From: Calditrichota bacterium
GTDB taxonomy: Bacteria > Calditrichota > Calditrichia > RBG-13-44-9
DNA: 7,432 nt
Reading direction: 5' to 3'
Assembly (NCBI GenBank): GCA_024276455.1
Contig: JAJRXE010000041.1
Coordinates: 1 to 7,432, forward strand
The translations under genes and the position numbers were made by a program. Positions 1-5,540 of this stretch are shown here, piece after piece. The notes below the pieces were generated by a model, which did not search any database, was not told the DNA's origin, and saw only the letters and a list, made by a program, of their open reading frames with translations. The stretch's first letter is position 1. Each line of letters opens with the position of its first letter.

Positions 1-863
1 CCCACGTGTGGTGTCCGGGATGCGGACACGGTGTGGTGATGGGGGCGTTGATTCGAGCGATTGATCGTTTGAAATTGAACAAGGACGAGGTAGCCATGGT
101 AAGCGGTATTGGCTGTTCCAGCCGGATGACCGCTTATGTGGATTTTAACACCCTTCACACCCTGCATGGGCGTCCCATTGCCTTTGCCACCGGGCTAAAG
201 CTGGCTAATCCCAGGCTGCATGTGTTCGTCATTACCGGCGACGGCGATGCAACCGCCATTGGGGGAAATCACTTTATTCACGCCGCCCGGCGTAATATCG
301 ATTTAACGGTTATTTTGATGAACAACAATATTTACGGAATGACCGGCGGTCAGGTGTCGCCAACCACGCCCTACGGGGCTCGCGGATCCACCGCGCGAAT
401 GGGCAGTGTGGAACATCCGTTCGACATTCCCCAGTTAGCCATTGCTGCCGGTGCCAGTTTTGTGGCGCGTACCACCGCTTATCACGTACCCGCCATGGAC
501 CGTCTCATCGAACAAGCGGTAAAGAATAAGGGATTCTCTCTGGTGGAAGTGTTTTCTCAGTGTCCCACCTACGAGGGGAAATGGAACAAGCGGGGCGACG
601 CTGCCAATATGCTGAAATATTACAAAGAACACTCGGTGCCCATCACCGCCAAGTCGAAATATTCCGAAGATCAGCTGGAAGACAAATTTTTCATTGGCGT
701 GTTGCACCATGTGGAAAAGCCAGAGTTTATTGAAGAATACGAACGTTTGATTGAACGATACAAGATGCTTGAGACGCGCGAATCGATGAGTAAAAAAGAG
801 GCAAAACATGAACAGCACAAAGAGCAAGAAGAATCAATCAACCAAAGAGCCCAAGAAGATTGA
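1..863 (+). CDS. korB: 2-oxoacid:ferredoxin oxidoreductase beta subunit, KorB-like (5' partial)
   Basis: This is the thiamine-diphosphate (TPP) subunit of a cytoplasmic 2-oxoacid:ferredoxin oxidoreductase, which decarboxylates a 2-oxoacid to acyl-CoA and passes the electrons through Fe-S clusters to ferredoxin. The frame is open to the left edge: a His codon at 3-5 precedes the GTG at 6, and this family normally reads HxWCPGCGHG here. The GTG is therefore an internal Val, and roughly 15-25 N-terminal residues are missing. Counting that Val as 1, four Cys are placed as cluster ligands: C3 and C6 (CPGC), C37 (GIGC) and C186 (QCPT). The TPP/Mg site is GDGDATAIGG (78-87) followed by NNNIYGMTGG (106-115). 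The last ~30 residues form a highly charged tail whose codons overlap the next gene. 2-Oxoglutarate is the likeliest substrate from overall resemblance and the adjacent ndk, but pyruvate or branched 2-oxoacids are not excluded. The alpha subunit should lie just upstream. Confidence 0.93.
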   Translation, partial: HVWCPGCGHGVVMGALIRAIDRLKLNKDEVAMVSGIGCSSRMTAYVDFNTLHTLHGRPIAFATGLKLANPRLHVFVITGDGDATAIGGNHFIHAARRNIDLTVILMNNNIYGMTGGQVSPTTPYGARGSTARMGSVEHPFDIPQLAIAAGASFVARTTAYHVPAMDRLIEQAVKNKGFSLVEVFSQCPTYEGKWNKRGDAANMLKYYKEHSVPITAKSKYSEDQLEDKFFIGVLHHVEKPEFIEEYERLIERYKMLETRESMSKKEAKHEQHKEQEESINQRAQED

Positions 864-1404
864 GATACGTTTAAGCGGATCCGGTGGACAGGGACTCATT
901 TTAGCCGGGGTGATTCTGGCCGAAGCAGCGGCCATTTACGAAGGCAAGAATGCGGTACAAACCCAGAGTTACGGCCCGGAAGCCCGCGGCGGCTCCAGCA
1001 AAAGCGAGGTCATTATTAGCGACGGCGAGATTCTCTATCCTAAAACCACCCGCTTGGACTACCTGCTGGCTCTCAATCAGGAATCGTGCGACAAATACGC
1101 CCGGGATTTGAAGGAAAACGGATTGCTGTTGGTGGATTCTGAGGCGGTGGAACACTTGCCGCCGGTGAATGTGGTTTCCCTGCCGCTGGTACGTACCGCC
1201 CGGGAGAAAGTCGGCCGGGCGATGACCACCAACATTGTTTCGCTGGGTGCGCTGGTCGGATTGGGCAACATTGTAAGCCGGGAAGCCCTGCGAAAAGCCG
1301 TGCTGGCCCGGGTCCCCAAAGGAACCGAAGAACTGAATCTGAAGGCCCTGGAATTGGGTTTCCAGATGGCTGAAGAGGTAAAAAAGACAATGGACATAGG
1401 TTAA
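808..1404 (+). CDS. korC: 2-oxoacid:ferredoxin oxidoreductase gamma subunit, KorC-like
   Basis: This 198-residue protein is the gamma subunit/domain of the 2-oxoacid:ferredoxin oxidoreductase, partner of the beta subunit just upstream. The family signature SGSGGQG sits at residues 23-29, followed by the alanine-rich helix LAGVILAEAA. SYGPEARGG is at 54-62, and the MTTNIVSLGALVGL region is typical of the C-terminal half. The ATG at 808 has an AGAGG ribosome site (797-801) six bases upstream, inside the korB frame. The conserved fold starts only at about residue 17 (KKIEIRLSG), so the first 16 residues are a Lys/Ser-rich leader, and korB and korC overlap by 56 nt, far more than the usual 1-8 nt. 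No better in-frame start is visible between 808 and the conserved core. The overlap should couple translation of the two subunits. Family assignment is secure; the substrate depends on the alpha/beta subunits. Confidence 0.93.
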   Translation: MNSTKSKKNQSTKEPKKIEIRLSGSGGQGLILAGVILAEAAAIYEGKNAVQTQSYGPEARGGSSKSEVIISDGEILYPKTTRLDYLLALNQESCDKYARDLKENGLLLVDSEAVEHLPPVNVVSLPLVRTAREKVGRAMTTNIVSLGALVGLGNIVSREALRKAVLARVPKGTEELNLKALELGFQMAEEVKKTMDIG

Positions 1405-1407
1405 ATA

Positions 1408-1413
1408 AAGGAG
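1408..1413 (+). promoter_or_regulatory. Ribosome binding site deciding the GTG start of ndk
   Basis: AAGGAG lies six bases upstream of the GTG at 1420, just after the korC stop codon. No ATG occurs near the conserved N-terminus, so this site is what supports the GTG start. Confidence 0.75.
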
Positions 1414-1419
1414 TGGAAA

Positions 1420-1836
1420 GTGAAACAGAGAACGCTCACGATTATTAAACCGGAGTGTGTGGAAGAAAAGCACATTGGCGAGGTCATTCAGCGGATTGAA
1501 AAAGCCGGTTTCGAGATTGTTGGGATGAAAATGGTGCAGTTGCAGGAGAAGGAGGCTAAAATCTTTTACCAGGTGCACGAAGGAAAGCCCTTTTACGAAG
1601 AATTGGTTCAGTACATGAGCAGCGGAAGAGTGGTGGTGATGGTGCTGGAAAAGGAAAATGCCGTGCAGGGGTTCCGCGATTTTATTGGCGCCACCGATCC
1701 TCAAAAAGCGGCTGAAGGTACCATTCGCCGGGATTTTGGGAAAAGTATTCAGTTTAATTGCATCCATGCCTCCGATAGTGTGGAAAATGCCCAAAAAGAG
1801 GTTGCATTTTTCTTCTCCCAAAGGGAACTTATATAG
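1420..1836 (+). CDS. ndk: Nucleoside diphosphate kinase
   Basis: This cytoplasmic enzyme transfers the gamma-phosphate of ATP (or another NTP) to NDPs through a phosphohistidine. The 138-residue length is normal for bacterial Ndk. Visible motifs are TLTIIKPE at 5-12 with the nucleotide-binding Lys10, HEGKPFYEELV at 53-63, GATDPQKAAEGTIRRDF at 90-106, and NCIHASDS at 113-120, where His116 is the catalytic phosphohistidine. Translation starts at GTG; the sequence from the second codon aligns with the usual N-terminus, so nothing is missing. The gene lies 15 nt after korC and is clearly cotranscribed. Placing ndk beside a 2-oxoacid:ferredoxin oxidoreductase fits a role in equilibrating GTP/ATP made by substrate-level phosphorylation (for example by succinyl-CoA synthetase, not seen here); that functional link is inference. 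Nothing in the protein is unusual. Confidence 0.97.
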   Translation: MKQRTLTIIKPECVEEKHIGEVIQRIEKAGFEIVGMKMVQLQEKEAKIFYQVHEGKPFYEELVQYMSSGRVVVMVLEKENAVQGFRDFIGATDPQKAAEGTIRRDFGKSIQFNCIHASDSVENAQKEVAFFFSQRELI

Positions 1837-1864
1837 CCCTGGGAGAGAAAGATAATAGAAACCT

Positions 1865-1873
1865 GGAGGAGGG
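1865..1873 (+). promoter_or_regulatory. Strong ribosome binding site for the extended hydroxyacyl-CoA dehydrogenase
   Basis: GGAGGAGGG ends two bases before the ATG at 1876 (core GGAGG is six bases away). This near-ideal Shine-Dalgarno is the main reason to accept the ATG at 1876, and with it the ~38-residue N-terminal extension, over a start nearer the Rossmann fold such as the GTG at 1993. Confidence 0.75.
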
Positions 1874-1875
1874 AA

Positions 1876-2844
1876 ATGAAAGAGAATCAAGGAAATCAAG
1901 ACAATAAAGAGAACAAAAATATTCTGGATATTGAGGTTCTCTCTCGGGAAGAGAATTTACCTCTGGAAGAATCCGAGCAGGCGATTCGGCGAGTGGTGGT
2001 AATTGGTGCCGGCACCATGGGGCAGGGTATCAGTCAGCTGGTGGCCTCCAAAGGGATTGACGTGCTCATTATTGAAAAGGATGAAGAAGGTGCCAAAGAA
2101 GCCATCGAGGGAATTACCCGTAGCATCGATCGGGAAATTTCGCGCTGGACTATGACCAATAGCGAAAAGAAGTCCATTCTGAATCGCCTCAGCACTAGCT
2201 GGAATCTGGACGACGCCAAACTGGGCGATCTGGTGATTGAATCGGTTCCCGAAAATCTGGAGTTAAAACAGAACATTTTCAAACATATCGATCAAATCTG
2301 CGATCCGGATACCATCTTTATTACCAACACTTCCACCCTCAGTATTACCGAAATTGCCTCCATTACCAACCGGGAAGATCGCATCATCGGGATGCATTTT
2401 CTCAATCCGGTGCCCAAAGTGCCTCTGGTGGAGATCATCCGGGGATTGAAAACCTCGGACGAAACCTACAACATTGCCAAACGGTTTGCAGAAATTCTGG
2501 ACAAGACGGCCGTAGAGGTGTACGAGTATCCCGGTTACATTACCACCCGGGTGATTATTCCCCTGATTAATGAAGCCCTTTACGTGCTGATGGAAGGCAT
2601 TGCCACGGCGGAGGACATTGACACCGCCATGAAACTGGGATTCAACTTCCACATGGGCCCGCTGGCCATTGCGGACATGATTGGTCTGGACGAATTGTTG
2701 CGCATGATGGAAGCGCTGTTTCGGGAACTGGGCGAACTGAAGTACCGGCCCTGCCCCCTGTTGAAGAAATTAGTCCGGGCGGGACACCTGGGTCGCAAAA
2801 CCGGTAAAGGAATTTTTGAATATCCGGAAAAAGCGCAAGAATGA
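1876..2844 (+). CDS. 3-hydroxyacyl-CoA (3-hydroxybutyryl-CoA) dehydrogenase
   Basis: This enzyme interconverts 3-hydroxyacyl-CoA and 3-ketoacyl-CoA with NAD(P)+ in the cytoplasm, in beta-oxidation or the reverse butyrate-type pathway. The dinucleotide-binding motif GAGTMG is at 44-49 and an acidic residue follows the second beta strand (LIIEKDE, 65-71). The catalytic region has NTSTLSITEI (151-160, Ser153), GMHFLNPVP (172-180, His174) and VEIIRG (185-190, Glu186). The C-terminal helical domain runs from about 218 to 318 (INEALYVLMEG, GPLAIADMIGLD, GRKTGKGIFEY). Two oddities: about 38 residues rich in Glu, Asn, Gln and Lys precede the fold (family members are usually ~280-290 residues against 322 here), and the segment that usually reads GF(I/V)VNR is GYITTR, with Thr224 at the usual Asn position. 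The gene lies 39 nt after ndk and 16 nt before ackA. The class is secure; the acyl chain length and hbd/paaH/fadB2-type role cannot be decided. Confidence 0.92.
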   Translation: MKENQGNQDNKENKNILDIEVLSREENLPLEESEQAIRRVVVIGAGTMGQGISQLVASKGIDVLIIEKDEEGAKEAIEGITRSIDREISRWTMTNSEKKSILNRLSTSWNLDDAKLGDLVIESVPENLELKQNIFKHIDQICDPDTIFITNTSTLSITEIASITNREDRIIGMHFLNPVPKVPLVEIIRGLKTSDETYNIAKRFAEILDKTAVEVYEYPGYITTRVIIPLINEALYVLMEGIATAEDIDTAMKLGFNFHMGPLAIADMIGLDELLRMMEALFRELGELKYRPCPLLKKLVRAGHLGRKTGKGIFEYPEKAQE

Positions 2845-2849
2845 GGGAA

Positions 2850-2856
2850 GGGGAGG
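2850..2856 (+). promoter_or_regulatory. Ribosome binding site deciding the ackA start
   Basis: GGGGAGG sits four bases before the ATG at 2861 in the 16-nt gap after the dehydrogenase stop. It selects 2861 over an in-frame ATG at 2816, which lies inside the dehydrogenase gene, has no such site, and would add 15 basic residues unlike any acetate kinase. Confidence 0.85.
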
Positions 2857-2860
2857 CAAA

Positions 2861-4075
2861 ATGAAAATTCTGGTTCTTAATGCGGGAAGCTCTTCGGTAA
2901 AGTACCAGTTAATCGAGACGGAAGGCAAAGAGGTATTGGCCAAAGGTGTGGTAGAGAGAATCGGCCTTTCCGGCGCGGTGTTAACCCACAAGGCTCGCAA
3001 CAAACGGGAGATAAAGCTCACCGGAGAAATCCTCGATCATAAAGTAGCCATTGAATATGTGCTCAGCATTCTGCTCAGTCCCAATCACGGGGTGTTGAAA
3101 GACAAGCGTGAGATTGATGCTGTGGGACACCGGGTGGTGCATGGGGGCGAGGCGTTTAGCGATTCGGTGCTGATTACCGACGAAGTCATCCAGGAGCTTA
3201 CCCGGTGCATTGATTTTGCCCCGTTGCACAATCCGCCCAACCTGAAGGGAATTGCCGCCGCCAAGGCGCTGCTTCCCGGCGTGCCGCAGGTGGGAGTATT
3301 CGATACCGCCTTTCATCAAACCATGCCGGATTACGCCTACATTTACGGCATTCCCTACGTGCTGTACAAGCGTCACGGAATACGCCGCTACGGCTTTCAC
3401 GGCACTTCCCACCGCTATGTTTCCAAACGAACCGCCGAAATCCTCGGTAAACCCATCGAGGAATTAAAGATTATTACCTGCCACCTGGGCAATGGCTCCA
3501 GTTTGGCGGCAGTGAAGTACGGCAAGTCGGTGGACACCAGCATGGGATTCACCCCGCTGGAAGGAATGCTGATGGGAACCCGCTGCGGCGACATGGACCC
3601 GGCAATCGTGCTTCACGTCATGGCCAAAGAGGAACTCACTCCCAGCGAAATGAACACCATGTTGAACAAACACAGCGGAGTATTAGGGGTGAGTGGCCTG
3701 AGCAGCGACATGCGGGAAATCGAAGAAAATTACCACACCAACGAGCGAGCTCGTCTGGCCATGGACATTTTTGTGTACCGGATTAAAAAGTACATCGGCG
3801 CTTATGCCGCCGCCATGAACGGGGTGGATGCCATTACGTTTACCGCCGGTATCGGAGAAAATTCCGATATGGTGCGGGAAATGGTGTGCCGGGACATAGA
3901 GTTCCTGGGAGTTAAATTAAACCGGGAGAAAAATAAGCAAGTCCGCAAGCAGGAAGCCATTATTTCGCAGGACGACTCCCGGGTAAAGGTGTTGGTGGTC
4001 CCCACCAACGAAGAGTTGGTCATTGCAATGGACACCGCCACGATTGTGGCCAACCTGGTACAGTCCAAAGCTTGA
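2861..4075 (+). CDS. ackA: Acetate kinase
   Basis: Acetate kinase interconverts acetyl phosphate + ADP and acetate + ATP in the cytoplasm, usually the last energy-conserving step of fermentation or the first of acetate activation. The protein is 404 residues, the normal length, starting MKILVLNAGS. The catalytic positions known from Methanosarcina thermophila AckA fall at the same numbers here: Asn7, Arg91 (GHRVVHGG), Asp148 (FDTAFHQ), His180 (YGFHGTSH), Arg241 (GTRCGDMDP) and Glu384 (TNEELV). The ASKHA-fold phosphate loops are also present: HLGNGSS (208-214) and FTAGIGENS (327-335). It is the last gene of the operon, followed 30 nt later by a terminator. No phosphotransacetylase is in the window, so acetyl-CoA to acetyl phosphate conversion must be encoded elsewhere. 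Propionate kinase activity is possible, since the families are similar, but acetate kinase is the best call. Confidence 0.97.
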   Translation: MKILVLNAGSSSVKYQLIETEGKEVLAKGVVERIGLSGAVLTHKARNKREIKLTGEILDHKVAIEYVLSILLSPNHGVLKDKREIDAVGHRVVHGGEAFSDSVLITDEVIQELTRCIDFAPLHNPPNLKGIAAAKALLPGVPQVGVFDTAFHQTMPDYAYIYGIPYVLYKRHGIRRYGFHGTSHRYVSKRTAEILGKPIEELKIITCHLGNGSSLAAVKYGKSVDTSMGFTPLEGMLMGTRCGDMDPAIVLHVMAKEELTPSEMNTMLNKHSGVLGVSGLSSDMREIEENYHTNERARLAMDIFVYRIKKYIGAYAAAMNGVDAITFTAGIGENSDMVREMVCRDIEFLGVKLNREKNKQVRKQEAIISQDDSRVKVLVVPTNEELVIAMDTATIVANLVQSKA

Positions 4076-4105
4076 AACGGTAGGTAACATAAACTGATTC
4101 AACAC

Positions 4106-4137
4106 GGGCAGCCGATGCGACGCTGCCCTTTTTTATT
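4106..4137 (+). terminator. Rho-independent terminator of the korBC-ndk-hydroxyacyl-CoA dehydrogenase-ackA operon
   Basis: GGGCAGC (4106-4112) pairs with GCTGCCC (4122-4128) to give a 7-bp GC-rich stem with a 9-nt loop, followed directly by six T (4129-4134) and ATT. The other strand has no T-run after the stem, so it serves only the rightward operon. It fills most of the 94-nt gap between the convergent operons. Confidence 0.88.
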
Positions 4138-4169
4138 CCTCCGCCAAACCAGCCTCCCCACAGCGGTTC

Positions 4170-5540
4170 CTATTGGGGACCGGGTTCTTTCAGTTTGTAG
4201 CGTTTAATTAAACGGTGAATGGTGCGGCGGTCGATGCCACATTTTTCCGCGGTCCGGCTGATGTTCCAGTGGTTTTGCTCCAGATGAAAGAGCAGGTATT
4301 TTTTCTCGAAATTTTCCAGGGCTTTTTCTTTTGCCTCCCGGTACGGAAGATGTTTCCAGGACGCTTCCGAGGAAACCGTCACACAGTCGGAAATTTGCGA
4401 GGGGAGATCGTGGAGGCGGATCAAAGGCGGCGAAGCCAGGTAGTAAGTGCGTTCGATGACGTTTTGTAATTCCCGCACATTACCGGGCCAGTTGTAGGCG
4501 TAGAGAGCTTCTAGGGCCGCCGGATCGATGGCGGTAATGTTGCGTTTGTAGCGGCGATCCAGTTCATGCAGGAAGTGGGTGATCAGCAACTCGATGTCTT
4601 CTTTGCGCTCGCGCAGGGGAGGAATATGGATGCGAATGGTGTTAATGCGGTAAAAGAAATCTTCCCGTAAAATTCCTTCCCGAATGGATTGCTCCGGATC
4701 GCGATTGGTGGCCGAAACCACCCGGATGTCCACCGGAATTTCTTCTTTGCCCCCGATACGTCGGATGGTGCGGTCTTCCAGGGTGCGAAGCAGCTTTACC
4801 TGCAATTGCAGGGGAAGTTCACACACTTCGTCCAAAAACAGGGTCCCTCCGTTGGCCAGTTCCACCAGGCCGGGTTTAGCCTGAAAAGCCCCCGTAAACG
4901 CCCCCTTTTCGTAACCAAACAATTCGCTCTCGAACAGATTCTCCGGCAGGGCACCGCAATTAATGGGAATAATTGGTTGATTGCGCCGCAGAGAGTGTTT
5001 GTGAATGCTGCGCGCCACCAATTCCTTCCCGGTCCCGCTCTCGCCGGTAATCAGGATATTGGCATTTCCGTAAGATACTTTCTGAATCATTTCGAACACA
5101 TCCTTCATGGCCTGGCTTTTTCCCACAATGTTGTCGAAAGTGTCTTCGGTAGGAGATTTGGGGGAGGGGGCAATCTGGTTGAGGGCATTCTGGATGGACG
5201 TCAACAGTTTTTTGCTGGAGAAAGGTTTTTCAATGAAATCGAACGCCCCGTTTTTCACCGCTTCGATGGCCAGTTCCAGCGTGCCGTAACCGGTTACCAT
5301 TATGACCGGCAGGTAGGGGTGAAGTTTTTTAATCTCTCCCAGTAAATCCATTCCATCCATTACCGGCATCTTCAAATCGCAAATAATCAGGCTGATGTTG
5401 TGATCTTCCCGTAAAAATTGTAACGCTGCCCGGGCATCCTGCATGGGGTGCACCGTAAAACCCTGACGGGTTAAAATCTTTTCGTAACTAACCAGCATCT
5501 CTTTTTCATCATCAATTACCAAAATTTCCAGCTTAGTCAT
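4170..5540 (-). CDS. NtrC-family sigma-54-dependent response regulator
   Basis: This 456-residue cytoplasmic protein receives phosphate from the kinase encoded just upstream and activates sigma-54 RNA polymerase by ATP hydrolysis. Domains in order: receiver (1-120) with acidic pair D10/D11, phosphoacceptor Asp55 (LIICDLKMP), Thr83 and Lys105; AAA+ domain (about 136-370) with Walker A GESGTGK (166-172), the sigma-54 contact loop GAFTGA (213-218), Walker B GGTLFLDE (231-238), SATNRD (276-281), arginine-finger region FFYRIN (295-300) and WPGNVREL (351-358); and a Fis-type helix-turn-helix (about 424-448) for enhancer binding. All key residues are intact, so it should be a working activator. The start at 5540 (MTKLEILVIDD) has GGAGG (5547-5551) upstream and overlaps the kinase stop by 8 nt, implying translational coupling. 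The targets are unknown; no convincing sigma-54 promoter was seen in this window. Confidence 0.96.
   Translation of the reverse strand: MTKLEILVIDDEKEMLVSYEKILTRQGFTVHPMQDARAALQFLREDHNISLIICDLKMPVMDGMDLLGEIKKLHPYLPVIMVTGYGTLELAIEAVKNGAFDFIEKPFSSKKLLTSIQNALNQIAPSPKSPTEDTFDNIVGKSQAMKDVFEMIQKVSYGNANILITGESGTGKELVARSIHKHSLRRNQPIIPINCGALPENLFESELFGYEKGAFTGAFQAKPGLVELANGGTLFLDEVCELPLQLQVKLLRTLEDRTIRRIGGKEEIPVDIRVVSATNRDPEQSIREGILREDFFYRINTIRIHIPPLRERKEDIELLITHFLHELDRRYKRNITAIDPAALEALYAYNWPGNVRELQNVIERTYYLASPPLIRLHDLPSQISDCVTVSSEASWKHLPYREAKEKALENFEKKYLLFHLEQNHWNISRTAEKCGIDRRTIHRLIKRYKLKEPGPQ

Noticed and set aside
901..1899. A 332-codon open frame on the minus strand opposite korC, ndk and the start of the dehydrogenase
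   Set aside because: It lies antisense to three secure genes, its translation has no recognisable domain and is rich in Phe, His and Gln as expected from reading codons backwards, and it has no supporting ribosome site or context.
2816..2860. An upstream in-frame ATG giving acetate kinase 15 extra residues
   Set aside because: It lies inside the dehydrogenase gene without a ribosome site, while the ATG at 2861 has GGGGAGG nearby and places all catalytic residues at the standard family numbers.
4165..4181. A small inverted repeat (GGTTCC / GGGACC) at the end of the response regulator gene as a leftward terminator
   Set aside because: The stem is only 6 bp with a wobble pair, it includes the stop codon, and no T-run follows on the minus strand. 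I see no convincing terminator for the two-component operon.
4689..5345. A 218-codon open frame on the plus strand inside the response regulator gene
   Set aside because: It is fully antisense to conserved AAA+ and receiver coding sequence, and its product resembles no family I know. The openness follows from codon bias of the real gene.
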